A stretch of DNA of 64,000 nucleotides, from positions 248,001 to 312,000 of the forward strand of contig NZ_FQWC01000001.1 in assembly GCF_900129555.1 (NCBI RefSeq). Direction: 5' to 3'. Below, one piece after another: positions 16,733 through 25,649 of the stretch (position 1 is its first letter; the number at the start of each line of letters is the position of its first letter). The notes under the pieces are model-generated. The model had not been told where the DNA came from. It ran no database searches and worked only from the letters and a program-made list of their open reading frames with translations. Position numbers and translations under genes: made by a program. The DNA comes from Flavobacterium defluvii. GTDB taxonomy: Bacteria > Bacteroidota > Bacteroidia > Flavobacteriales > Flavobacteriaceae.

Positions 16733-17545
16733 ATGTACATCAATCCCGAACAGTTTAGTAATTACGCAACAAAATTTATCAATATTTTAATTGATTATTC
16801 GCCAAAATTAATTTCGGCATTTTTAATTTTATTTGTTGGTTTATATGCGATTCGATTAATCAATAGAGTAATTAGAAAAATTATGGTTAAGAGAAATCTT
16901 GACCCAACTTTGACAAAATTCCTTGCCGATATTTTATTGTGGGCACTTCGAATTTTATTATTTGTAACCTTCATTTCAAAACTCGGAATTGAAACTTCTT
17001 CATTTGTTGCCATTTTAGGTGCAATGGGGCTTGCAGTTGGTTTATCATTGCAGGGTTCGCTTTCAAATTTTGCCGGCGGAATGCTGATTATTGTTTTTAA
17101 ACCTTTTAAAGTAGGTGACACCATCGAAGCGCAAGGCGTTATAGCTACGGTTTTAGAAATTCAGATTTTTGTAACCAAAATGTTGACAGGAAATAATCAA
17201 ACCGTTTTTGTTCCTAATGGAGCTTTGTCAAACGGAACAATTATTAATTATTCGATGCAGGGAGAAAGAAGAGCTGATTTGACATTCTCTGTTTCTTATG
17301 ATTCTGATATTAAAAAGGCAAAAGAAGTTCTATTGGATGTTTTAAATAAAAATCCAAAAGTACTTAAAAAGCCTGCACCGGAAGTTTTTGTGAAAAATTT
17401 ATCGGCAAGTTCTGTAGATTTTGCAGTTCGTCCGTGGGCAAAAAATGTAAATTATGGAGCTGTTTTTTCTGAAACTTTAGAGAATTGTAAAACCGCTTTA
17501 GACGAAGCAGGAATTTCTGTTCAGCCGTTTACGCTTCAAAAATAA
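16733..17545 (+). CDS. mscS: Small-conductance mechanosensitive channel
   Basis: A 270-aa MscS-family inner-membrane channel that opens under membrane tension and releases solutes on osmotic downshock. Three transmembrane segments lie at about 18-42, 58-82 and 84-115. TM3 is followed by the pore-lining GAMGLAVGLSLQGSLSNFAGGMLI, which is the family signature. The beta domain begins at FKVGDTIEAQGVIATV, and the C-terminal alpha/beta domain runs to residue 270. Length is close to E. coli MscS (286). It converges on tsaB with a 7-nt gap. Confidence 0.93.
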   Translation: MYINPEQFSNYATKFINILIDYSPKLISAFLILFVGLYAIRLINRVIRKIMVKRNLDPTLTKFLADILLWALRILLFVTFISKLGIETSSFVAILGAMGLAVGLSLQGSLSNFAGGMLIIVFKPFKVGDTIEAQGVIATVLEIQIFVTKMLTGNNQTVFVPNGALSNGTIINYSMQGERRADLTFSVSYDSDIKKAKEVLLDVLNKNPKVLKKPAPEVFVKNLSASSVDFAVRPWAKNVNYGAVFSETLENCKTALDEAGISVQPFTLQK

Positions 17546-17552
17546 AAAACTA

Positions 17553-18224
17553 TTACTGCTTTTTAGGCAGAGTCATCATAAAATCTTTTAAATAATAAGG
17601 TTCAAAGTAAGCGACATCTACAGTGTCGCTTTTTTGATACTTGTCATAACTGATTTTACTCATTTCACCTGCCGAAGGATATTTAATTTCTTCAAGAAAA
17701 ATAAAGTTATCTTTAGTTAAAACCGGTTTGCATTTTTCGGCGCAATCTCCCACGAAATAGAGTTTTTCTGTATAATTTGAAAAAGAATCTTCTGTAATAA
17801 CTTCAGCCTGAATTCCTCTTTCAACTTTTAAATCAGTATTAAAAATTTCGCTGTAAACTTCCATCCTTCTGGCATCCAGCATTGAAATAATTTTACCTTC
17901 TGAAACATTGGCTTTTGATGCCAAAGTCTGTAAAGTATCAACCGCAATAAGCGGAATATTTAATGCAAAACACAATCCTTTTGCTGCCGAAACGCCAATT
18001 CGTAAACCTGTATAAGAACCAGGCCCCTGACTTACTGCAACAGCATTTAAATCCTGAACTGAAATTCCAGATTCTGCAATAACTTCTTCAATAAAAACAT
18101 GAAGTTTTTCGGCATGTGAATAGCCCTCTTCAGCAATTTCTTTACAGAGAACAGTTTCTCCATTTTTTGCAATTGAGACTGAACAGTTTTTGGTAGCGGT
18201 TTCTATATTGAGAATAAAAGACAA
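17553..18224 (-). CDS. tsaB: tRNA threonylcarbamoyladenosine biosynthesis protein TsaB
   Basis: A 223-aa ASKHA-fold protein that pairs with TsaD and TsaE to install t6A at position 37 of ANN-decoding tRNAs. The N-terminus ILNIETATKNCSVSIAKNG and the segment QGPGSYTGLRIGVSAAKGLCFAL (about 68-90) are diagnostic. It lacks the TsaD metal-binding histidines, as expected for TsaB. It lies 55 nt beyond the stop of the efflux adaptor on the same strand; the gap contains a GC-rich interspersed repeat, so it may be transcribed separately or by read-through. Confidence 0.93.
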   Translation of the reverse strand: MSFILNIETATKNCSVSIAKNGETVLCKEIAEEGYSHAEKLHVFIEEVIAESGISVQDLNAVAVSQGPGSYTGLRIGVSAAKGLCFALNIPLIAVDTLQTLASKANVSEGKIISMLDARRMEVYSEIFNTDLKVERGIQAEVITEDSFSNYTEKLYFVGDCAEKCKPVLTKDNFIFLEEIKYPSAGEMSKISYDKYQKSDTVDVAYFEPYYLKDFMMTLPKKQ

Positions 18225-18248
18225 TGTGTGTAATTTTTAAATTATTTT

Positions 18249-18272
18249 GTCAGGCTGAGCGAAGTCGAAGCC
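18249..18272. repeat. Short GC-rich interspersed repeat
   Basis: The 24-nt islet starting GTCAGGCTGAGCGAAGTC and ending GAAGCC is much richer in GC than its surroundings. It resembles the CTTCGACT..GCTCAG repeats that I recall as scattered through Flavobacterium intergenic regions. Only one copy is seen in this window. Confidence 0.4.
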
Positions 18273-18279
18273 TCATTAC

Positions 18280-19569
18280 TTATTTCTTAGGAGCGTCGGC
18301 TTTTTTTAGTTTTACTTTATCACCCGAATTTAATTCTTTTGATACGGTTGTATAAGGTCCGGTAATTACCACATCGCCCGGTTTCAATCCAGACATTACT
18401 TCAATATTGGTATCGTCCTGAATTCCTGTTTTGATAATTCTGATTTTGGCTTTGTCCCCAACTTTTACAAAAACACATTCAAATTTTTTGTCGCTTTTTG
18501 GAACTGTTTTTTTCTCATTTGGATCTTCAACTGTAAAATCTTTTACGGCTGTTGTATCCGATTTTACAACAACAGAACTAATAGGCACAGCCAGAACATT
18601 GTTTTTAGTCGTTGTGATAATATCAACAGTAGCGGTCATTCCTGGTCTGAAAGGAGAATAGGCTTCTGGCTTTCCTTCCAATAAATCCTGATATGAATCT
18701 TTTAAAATACGAACTTTAACTTTGAAATTTGTAACCTGATCGGATGTTAATGTTGTGCTTGCAGAGTTTGAAATGCTGGTTACAACTCCTTTAAATTTCT
18801 TTTTTAAATAAGCATCGACTTCAACATTTGCTTCGTCTCCAATCTTAATTTTTACAATGTCATTTTCGTTTACATCAACTTCAACTTCCATATTATTAAG
18901 ATTGGCAACTCTTAAAAGCTCTGTTCCTGCCATTTGCTGCGTTCCTAAAACACGCTCGCCAAGCTCCACATTTAATACTGAAATTGTACCATCTGCAGGA
19001 GCATAAATTGTGGTGCGGCCTAAATTATCTCTAGCCTCTGTTACTGATGCCGAAGCACTCTGAACATTATAATAAGAAGATTGTTTTGTAGCCTTTGCAA
19101 CTTCATAAGTCGAAATGGCTTTATCCCAATCTGATTTTGAAATTACACCTTTTTCATAAAGTGTTTTATTACGTTCATAATTTGCTTTTGCTTCTTTAAA
19201 ACTGGCTTCAGACTGCACTAATCCGGCTTTTGTTCCTGATAAATTAGCTACCGATCTTTCTAATCCTGATGTATATAAATCAGGATTTATTTTTACCAGC
19301 AAATCTCCTTTTTTTACAACTTGGCCTTCTTTTACATTTAGTGCAATAATTTCACCGGAAACCATAGATGAAAGTTTTACTTCGATTTCTGGCTGGATTT
19401 TTCCAGTTGCCGAAACCGTTTCAACGATTGTCGAAGCGACAACTTTTGATGTTTCTACTTCTTTTCCTTCATCTCTGTTTCCTATTACTCCTGCTTTGGA
19501 AAGTCCTATTAATGCTGCAATGACAACTAAGACCGCACCAACTAAGAAGTAAACTGTTTTTTTTGACAT
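18280..19569 (-). CDS. Efflux periplasmic adaptor (MacA/HlyD type), second of two
   Basis: A 429-aa membrane-fusion protein. One N-terminal transmembrane segment (about 5-24) is followed by a biotinyl-lipoyl-like half (SSMVSGEIIALNVKEGQVVKKGDLL), a long helical hairpin (about 100-180), the second lipoyl half (IYAPADGTISVLNVELGERV), a beta-barrel domain, and a membrane-proximal domain ending GLKPGDVVITG. MacA-like adaptors link MacB-type ABC pumps to TolC. It starts 6 nt after the TolC gene stop and is the last gene of the operon. The operon already has a different adaptor (372 aa) upstream of TolC. It has a Lys-rich C-terminus. Confidence 0.88.
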   Translation of the reverse strand: MSKKTVYFLVGAVLVVIAALIGLSKAGVIGNRDEGKEVETSKVVASTIVETVSATGKIQPEIEVKLSSMVSGEIIALNVKEGQVVKKGDLLVKINPDLYTSGLERSVANLSGTKAGLVQSEASFKEAKANYERNKTLYEKGVISKSDWDKAISTYEVAKATKQSSYYNVQSASASVTEARDNLGRTTIYAPADGTISVLNVELGERVLGTQQMAGTELLRVANLNNMEVEVDVNENDIVKIKIGDEANVEVDAYLKKKFKGVVTSISNSASTTLTSDQVTNFKVKVRILKDSYQDLLEGKPEAYSPFRPGMTATVDIITTTKNNVLAVPISSVVVKSDTTAVKDFTVEDPNEKKTVPKSDKKFECVFVKVGDKAKIRIIKTGIQDDTNIEVMSGLKPGDVVITGPYTTVSKELNSGDKVKLKKADAPKK

Positions 19570-19575
19570 AATAAA

Positions 19576-21027
19576 TTATTTTGTAATAATTGGAACTATT
19601 GGAATTCCGAAATAAAATTCAAGTATTTTAATTTTAAACATGTAATCGTATTTCGTTCTAATAACGTCAGATTGGGCATTTGTAAGCAAAGTTTGTGCTT
19701 GAGTAAAATCAAATGAATTCATTAAACCAACATCATATTTTTCTTTAGCATAATTGTATGCCTGCTGTCTGGCTTCTAAAGTAACTGTCGCAGATTCATA
19801 TGTATTTAAAGCGCCTTTTGCATCTGTAAATGCAGTATAAACATTACGCTGCAAATCTAAACTTTTTTGCTCTAAATCTATTTTAGATTTTTCTAAACTT
19901 ACTTTATTTCTTTCAACATTGTTTCTGGTAGAGAAACCATTAAATATTGGTACTGATAACTGTAATCCAAAAGACTGCCCTTTATTATCTTTAAACTGAT
20001 CCAAAATAGGAGCAGCATTTCCTAAAACCGGAGAGTAATTGTCTTGTAAAACTGCTTGATTTGTCCCCTGAACATATCCAATTTGAGAAGTTGGGTTTGC
20101 AGTATTTATAGTCGATCCTGTAATAATATCAGAATAACTTGCTCTTGTATTAAAGTTATAGAAAGCGCTTAAAGTTGGCTGATAAGCTCCTCTGGCAATT
20201 GACACATTTTTCTCTGCGATCTCCAGATTTGTTTGTGCTAATTTTAGCTCTGTTCTAGTTTCTTTTGCTTTGTTATAAATATCAATTGGACTTTGTGCCA
20301 TGATATTATTTTCATCCTCAAGATTTGTATCATCTTTTACATCAAAATCTGCAAACTCTTTTAACTGTAAAAGCTGAGCTAAACTTAATTTTGAAATCAA
20401 TAAATTATTTTCGGCAACGGTAATATTTTGTTTATCTGTTGCTACAGTAGCTTTTAGATCAAATAAATCTCCGCGAGGAATTGTTCCAGCATTTACCATT
20501 TCTTCAGAACGAGACAAGCGTTTCTCATCAATCGTTAACTGTTCCTGTCTTACTTTCAGATTCTCTTTATTAGACAAAATCTGCAAAAAAGCACTTGCGA
20601 CATTTAATGAAATATCTTCCTGCATTTTTAACAATTGATATTTAGAAGCAACAATCGAAAGATTAGCTCTTCTCAATGTATTTTGATTTTGAAGTCCTTT
20701 ATAGATATCAACCCCAACAGAAGCTCCAACAGAAGAATATTGTGTTGTCTGGTTTTCAAGCAAACCTGTTGTAATATTCTGGTTCAAACCAATATTCCAT
20801 GAATGTGAAGCATTTGCATTAACCGAAGGAAGATAATTACCTACTGCGCTTTTCTTATCTATCGCTGCACTTTTTAAATCAAGTTCTGTCAGCTTAATCG
20901 TGATATTATTATCTAATGCGTATCGCACACATTCTTCCAGTGTCCATTGTTTTGTTTGTGCATGGCCGGCCAATCCAAAACCAAACAACATTGCAAAAAC
21001 AAGACTATTATATTTATTTATTTTCAT
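19576..21027 (-). CDS. TolC family outer-membrane efflux protein
   Basis: A 483-aa TolC-type channel with a signal peptide (ending GHAQ) and the opening KQWTLEECVRYALDNNITIKLTELDLKSA. Two coiled-coil helical repeats follow, each ending with a ...A..SLAQLLQL or ...DVIRTKYDYMFKIKILEFYFG strand-helix element. It forms the outer-membrane exit duct of a tripartite pump. It lies between the two adaptor genes: 80 nt downstream of the 372-aa adaptor and 6 nt upstream of the 429-aa one. Substrate is unknown. Confidence 0.92.
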   Translation of the reverse strand: MKINKYNSLVFAMLFGFGLAGHAQTKQWTLEECVRYALDNNITIKLTELDLKSAAIDKKSAVGNYLPSVNANASHSWNIGLNQNITTGLLENQTTQYSSVGASVGVDIYKGLQNQNTLRRANLSIVASKYQLLKMQEDISLNVASAFLQILSNKENLKVRQEQLTIDEKRLSRSEEMVNAGTIPRGDLFDLKATVATDKQNITVAENNLLISKLSLAQLLQLKEFADFDVKDDTNLEDENNIMAQSPIDIYNKAKETRTELKLAQTNLEIAEKNVSIARGAYQPTLSAFYNFNTRASYSDIITGSTINTANPTSQIGYVQGTNQAVLQDNYSPVLGNAAPILDQFKDNKGQSFGLQLSVPIFNGFSTRNNVERNKVSLEKSKIDLEQKSLDLQRNVYTAFTDAKGALNTYESATVTLEARQQAYNYAKEKYDVGLMNSFDFTQAQTLLTNAQSDVIRTKYDYMFKIKILEFYFGIPIVPIITK

Positions 21028-21107
21028 ATACTTTGAATGAAAGCGCAGTAAACCAGACTACGCAAATTTAACATTTTTTAAAACCAAAAACCTTCTACAA
21101 TTTCAGA

Positions 21108-22226
21108 TTACTTTTTCTCTTCTTTTTCATCAATTAAACCCTGATTCCAGATTTTAATTTTATCAGTGTTTTTGATTCCGCTTTTAACCTGAACATAAAT
21201 TCCGTCGCTAACACCTAGAACCAAATCTCTTCTTTGAAATTTCTGAGGAGCTGTTTCTACTTCAACATACGGTTTTTGAGTTTTTTTATCAAACTGAACT
21301 AATGATTCTTTTATAGCCAGAACTTTATCTGCTTTTTCAAGAATAATAGATGCATTTGCGCTCAATCCAGCTCTAATAAATGTTTCATCTTTGTTTTCTA
21401 ATCTAGCTTTTATTTCAAACTGAATGGCTCCGTTTTCTACAACTCCTTTTGGTGCAATATCAGTTAAAACTGCTTCAAATTTTTTGTTTTCGATAGCTCC
21501 AACGGTGATTTCAATTGGCATTTTTTCTTTGATTTTTCCAACCTCAGATTCGTCAATTTTTCCAATAAAAATCATTCTTCCCACATCGGCAACACTTGCA
21601 ATTGTAGTTCCTTCGTTAAAATTATTACTTTCAATAACCTGATTTCCTACTTTTACGGGAACCTGTAAAACCATTCCGTTTACTGTAGAACGAATCAATG
21701 TATTTGCATAACTTCCTAATGATGAAGTTGTTCCTGTTTTTACAATATCTAAACTTTGTTTTGCTGCCAGGTAAGTTTGTTTTGCCTGATTGTAAGCAAC
21801 CTGAGCCGCATCAAAATCATTTGCTGAAATTACATCTTTTTCAAACAATGTTTTTTGTCTCTTATAAATTCTTTTCTGATTATCTAAAGCGATTTTAGCA
21901 GTCTGAACCTGATTTTGTGTACTGCTTACATTCGAAACGTTTGCTACAACTCGAATTTTAGCAATCATATCCCCGGCTTTGATTTTTTCTCCGGCTTTAA
22001 TATAAACTTCTTCAATAATACCTGAAATATTTGGTTTGATTAGGACCTCTTCATCAGGCTGAATGTTACCAGTCGCAATTGTATTTTTTACGATTGTTTT
22101 GATTTCTGCTTTCTCCGTTTTAAAGATAACTGGTGATTCCTGATTTTTCGCGTATAAATAGTAAAGTGCGCCAAAAAAGACAATAGCAATTAAAATTAAA
22201 ATGGTTACGGTTACTCCTTTTTTCAT
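21108..22226 (-). CDS. Efflux periplasmic adaptor (MacA/HlyD type), first of two
   Basis: A 372-aa membrane-fusion protein with an N-terminal anchor (TVTILILIAIVFFGALYYLYA), a split lipoyl domain (KPNISGIIEEVYIKAGEKIKAGD ... STVNGMVLQVPVKVGNQV), a short helical hairpin (about 95-160), and a beta-barrel domain (ANASIILEKADKVLAI). It follows the second permease by 38 nt and precedes TolC by 80 nt, so it is probably the direct partner of the ABC permeases. It differs clearly from the second adaptor in length and sequence, so the two are not a recent duplication. Confidence 0.88.
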   Translation of the reverse strand: MKKGVTVTILILIAIVFFGALYYLYAKNQESPVIFKTEKAEIKTIVKNTIATGNIQPDEEVLIKPNISGIIEEVYIKAGEKIKAGDMIAKIRVVANVSNVSSTQNQVQTAKIALDNQKRIYKRQKTLFEKDVISANDFDAAQVAYNQAKQTYLAAKQSLDIVKTGTTSSLGSYANTLIRSTVNGMVLQVPVKVGNQVIESNNFNEGTTIASVADVGRMIFIGKIDESEVGKIKEKMPIEITVGAIENKKFEAVLTDIAPKGVVENGAIQFEIKARLENKDETFIRAGLSANASIILEKADKVLAIKESLVQFDKKTQKPYVEVETAPQKFQRRDLVLGVSDGIYVQVKSGIKNTDKIKIWNQGLIDEKEEKK

Positions 22227-22264
22227 TTTGTTTTCGGTTTAATCGATTATTTTGATTGATAATT

Positions 22265-23530
22265 TTATTCTGTTCGTAAAGCATCTACCGGCTTTACATT
22301 AATTGCGGTCTGCGCCGGAATAAATCCTGCCAGCAAACCAGATCCTACTAATATTATTAAAGCAACAAATACAACTCCTAAATCTACACTAGGATTAGCA
22401 AACATAGTGTCGTTGCCGGGCGGCATCGAATCCAGTGCCATATTTAAAAGCGCAATAATTCCGGTCGCGACGGCAATACCAAACATTCCCGAAATGATGG
22501 TTAAGAATATAGATTCTGTCAAAATCTGTGATCGAATTGCGCCCGGTGTTGCTCCTAAAGCTCTTCTAATTCCAATTTCTTTTGTGCGTTCTTTAACCAC
22601 AATAAGCATAATGTTTGAAATTCCAATTACTCCTGAAATTAAAACCAGTGTCCCAACGAAATAAGCAATGATTTTTAGAATATTAAATAAACTCTGTACT
22701 TTATTGAATTGTTCGTATAAATCAAAATTTCCAACTGCTCTGTCATCTGCAGGATTTATAGAATGAAGTCCTTTTATTATTTCCAAAATTTTAGGTTTCA
22801 GATCGGTAATTGAGGTTTCGTCTTTTGCTGTAAGCGCCATCCATCCCACTTTATCTCCGTAATTAAAAGCCTGTTGAAAAGTGGTAAACGGAATGAAAAT
22901 ATTTTTTTGTTCCTGCTCAGCATTTCCTCCTTGTTGTTTAGATTTATAAACACCAACAACCATAAAATTTATACCGTTGATTTTGATATAAGTCCCAACA
23001 GCTTCTTCCTCTTTCCCATACAATTCGCTGATAACCCCTTTCCCGATTATGGCAACTTTTCTCTTTCCTGAAATATCCTGCTGGTTTATAAATCTGCCCT
23101 GAATAATATCCATCGGCTGTTGTTTAATCAGCTCCGGATAATCTCCATAAATGGTAAATGCCGACGTTTTTGTTCCACGAACTACATTGTTTGTTCCGTT
23201 AAAATCGCCTAATTGATTTCTTGGTGAAACATATAATAAATCTGGCAGCGCTGCTTTTAAAGCTGTAACATCGCTATTTCTAAAATCGTATCTACGGGTT
23301 TTTGGAAGTCCTTTATAAGCTTTAGATGTTGTCTGACTCCACATAAACATGGTGTTTGTGGCAATTCCGTCAAATCCTTTTTTAATTCCGTTTTCCAAAC
23401 CGTTTCCGGCAGCAAGTAAAATCACCAAAATAAAAATCCCCCAAAATACACCAAAAGCCGTCAGAATAGTTCTGAAAGGATTTGCCGTTAAGGCTTGTAA
23501 AATCTCGTCCCAATTATCTTTTTTAAACAT
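22265..23530 (-). CDS. MacB-type ABC transporter permease, second of two
   Basis: A 421-aa permease with MacB/FtsX architecture: an N-terminal transmembrane helix (about 18-42), a large periplasmic MacB core (about 45-270), and three C-terminal transmembrane helices. The family motif ISNIMLIVVKERTKEIGIRRALGATP lies between the second and third helices, and it ends VKPVDALRTE. These type VII ABC systems transmit mechanical force to the periplasmic adaptor rather than moving substrate through the inner membrane. It is 2 nt from the preceding permease gene, with which it may form a heterodimer over one ATPase. Confidence 0.9.
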   Translation of the reverse strand: MFKKDNWDEILQALTANPFRTILTAFGVFWGIFILVILLAAGNGLENGIKKGFDGIATNTMFMWSQTTSKAYKGLPKTRRYDFRNSDVTALKAALPDLLYVSPRNQLGDFNGTNNVVRGTKTSAFTIYGDYPELIKQQPMDIIQGRFINQQDISGKRKVAIIGKGVISELYGKEEEAVGTYIKINGINFMVVGVYKSKQQGGNAEQEQKNIFIPFTTFQQAFNYGDKVGWMALTAKDETSITDLKPKILEIIKGLHSINPADDRAVGNFDLYEQFNKVQSLFNILKIIAYFVGTLVLISGVIGISNIMLIVVKERTKEIGIRRALGATPGAIRSQILTESIFLTIISGMFGIAVATGIIALLNMALDSMPPGNDTMFANPSVDLGVVFVALIILVGSGLLAGFIPAQTAINVKPVDALRTE

Positions 23531-23532
23531 AA

Positions 23533-24777
23533 CTATTCGTCTCTAAGTGCTACAATAGGTTTAATTTTGGCCGCTCTGTAAGCCGGAAAAAATCCTGCTA
23601 CTGCACCTGCAAATACAAGTAAAAATAATGTTGTTAAAGCCACACTAAAATCTACTTCAGGATTTCTAAAATATTCGCTTTGAACCATTGGCCCAACCAA
23701 TTCTAATAATAACAAACTTGCCAGAAGTCCAACAAAACCTGCAATTGTAGTAATAAAAATGGATTCATGAAGAATCATCGAAATAATAGAAAATGGTGAT
23801 GCACCAAGTGCTTTTCTAATTCCAATTTCTTTCGTTCTTTCTTTTACAATAATCAGCATGATATTACTCACACCAACCACTCCGGCTATAATGGTACAAA
23901 TACCAACCCACCAGAAAAACAATCTGATATATAAATTTAAATCGTAAAATTGTTTTGCATCCTTAACCGAATTGTAAGCTCCAATTCCACTGTCATCATC
24001 TGGAGCAACCATATTTTTACTTTTTAATAAATCCTTTAAATCCTGAGTGAATTTTTCAGATTGCGCCAAAGCCTCATCATAATCATTTGTCTTTTTTAAA
24101 GTAAAAAACATATTACTGATTTTGTCTCCGGCTCCAAAAGTTCTTTGCACAGTAGTCAAAGGCAGATAAGCTCTTGCTTCTTCTCTTTCTCCTCCCGGAT
24201 CTGTAAAAATTCCAATAACTTTAAAATTGATATTATTAATTTGAATTTCTTTACCAAGAGCATCCTGATCTTTAAACAAATCTGTTTTTATTTTCATTCC
24301 AATAGTGGCAACTTTTTCGTAATTTTCTAAATCTTTACTATTTACATAACGTCCCTGCACTATTGTTAAATTTTCAATTCCGCCATAATCTGGATTTACA
24401 CCTCTGTATTGATAGTTTCCATTTTCTTTGCCATAAGAAAATTGAGCTCCCCAATAATTTTGTGTCGAGGCTCTTAGATCTAATTTGTCCTCAAATTTTT
24501 GAACAGATTGATTGTAATCACTATTTCTAAACTGTACTTGTCTTCCCGGATTTAGTCCTTTATATTCTTTTGTTGTTGTACCAGACCAAACTTCAATAAT
24601 TCCGGCCGCATCACGCTCAAATTGTTTTTCGATACCGTTTTGAAGTCCTTTTCCAGCCCCCAGCAAAATCACCAAAATGAAGATTCCCGACGCCACCGAA
24701 ATTCCTGTTAGAAAGGTTCGGAGTCGGTTTTTTGAAATGGCATCAAATATTTCCTGCCAGCGCTCAATATTAAACAT
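23533..24777 (-). CDS. MacB-type ABC transporter permease, first of two
   Basis: A 414-aa paralogue of the next permease: N-terminal helix with LRTFLTGISVASGIFILVILLGAGKGLQNG, a periplasmic MacB core, three C-terminal helices with VSNIMLIIVKERTKEIGIRKALGA, and the end IKPIVALRDE. The start overlaps the ATPase stop by 8 nt, so translation is coupled. Two different half-permeases with a single ATPase suggest a heterodimeric pump. Confidence 0.9.
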   Translation of the reverse strand: MFNIERWQEIFDAISKNRLRTFLTGISVASGIFILVILLGAGKGLQNGIEKQFERDAAGIIEVWSGTTTKEYKGLNPGRQVQFRNSDYNQSVQKFEDKLDLRASTQNYWGAQFSYGKENGNYQYRGVNPDYGGIENLTIVQGRYVNSKDLENYEKVATIGMKIKTDLFKDQDALGKEIQINNINFKVIGIFTDPGGEREEARAYLPLTTVQRTFGAGDKISNMFFTLKKTNDYDEALAQSEKFTQDLKDLLKSKNMVAPDDDSGIGAYNSVKDAKQFYDLNLYIRLFFWWVGICTIIAGVVGVSNIMLIIVKERTKEIGIRKALGASPFSIISMILHESIFITTIAGFVGLLASLLLLELVGPMVQSEYFRNPEVDFSVALTTLFLLVFAGAVAGFFPAYRAAKIKPIVALRDE

Positions 24778-25471
24778 AAGCTGAAGCTCTAACTTGTTCT
24801 ACATATTTATCATCGATAATTAATCCGTCTTTCAGGACTACATTTCTTTTGCACATTGCAGCAATATCAGGTTCGTGTGTAACGATTAAAATTGTTTTTC
24901 CTTCATCGTTAATTCCCTGAATAAGTTCCATTACTTCATAAGAAGTTTTAGTATCTAAAGCTCCTGTAGGCTCATCTGCAAGCAGAACTTTTGGGTTTGA
25001 AGCCAATGCTCTTGCGATTGCTACACGCTGTTTTTGTCCTCCTGAAAGCTCATTTGGTAAATGATGAGAGTGTGAACCCAACCCTACTTTTTCAAGATAT
25101 TTCATTGCAATTTCATAACGTTCTTTTCTCTTTACACCTTGGTAATACAAAGGCATAGCAACATTATCAAGTGCAGATTTATAATTGATCAAATTGAAAG
25201 ACTGAAAAACAAATCCTAAAAATTTGTTTCTGTATTTTGAAGCTAAAGTTTCGTTTAATTTCTTAATTGGAGTTTTGTCTAAAATATAACTACCAGAATC
25301 GGCTTCGTCAAGAATTCCTAAAATGTTTAAAAGAGTCGATTTTCCAGATCCTGACGATCCCATAATCGCTACTAATTCTCCTTCGGCAATATTAAAGTTT
25401 ATTCCTTTCAACACATGCAGCTCCGAACTTCCCATTTTATAGGATTTGTGCAAATCTTTAATTTCGATCAT
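24770..25471 (-). CDS. ABC transporter ATP-binding protein, MacB/LolD type
   Basis: A 233-aa ATPase. Walker A is GSSGSGKSTLLN (about residues 38-49), the Q-loop is VFQSFNLI, the signature LSGGQKQRVAIARAL, Walker B VLLADEPTGALD, and the switch His is in IVTHEPD. It powers the two FtsX-like permeases encoded immediately downstream. The best family match by motif is MacB/LolD/FtsE. It is the first gene of the operon. Upstream, bases 25472-25600 are very AT-rich and show no clear TAnnTTTG on this strand; the nearest is TATTATTG with one mismatch. Confidence 0.93.
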   Translation of the reverse strand: MIEIKDLHKSYKMGSSELHVLKGINFNIAEGELVAIMGSSGSGKSTLLNILGILDEADSGSYILDKTPIKKLNETLASKYRNKFLGFVFQSFNLINYKSALDNVAMPLYYQGVKRKERYEIAMKYLEKVGLGSHSHHLPNELSGGQKQRVAIARALASNPKVLLADEPTGALDTKTSYEVMELIQGINDEGKTILIVTHEPDIAAMCKRNVVLKDGLIIDDKYVEQVRASAYV

Positions 25472-25617
25472 GGTATTGTTAAATTTTTAAAACAATAATA
25501 ATATTTTTTATAAGTAATTTATGATAATAAAACGTTAATAATTATGTTTCATTATCTAGATAAGACGGAAGTTATAATCAAATGTTACACTTTCTCAGAA
25601 TAAATTAATTGTTTTCT

Positions 25618-25625
25618 TAATTTTG
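25618..25625 (+). promoter_or_regulatory. -7 element for the DUF4403 gene
   Basis: TAATTTTG ends 24 nt before the ATG at 25650 and covers the TTG at 25623, which therefore cannot be the start. Confidence 0.45.
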
Positions 25626-25649
25626 CCTGACTTAAAAAAATCATTAAAT

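Noticed and set aside
17553..17590. Small CTGC/GCAG hairpin with T-run at the tsaB end.
   Set aside because: The stem is only 4 bp; too weak to call a terminator.
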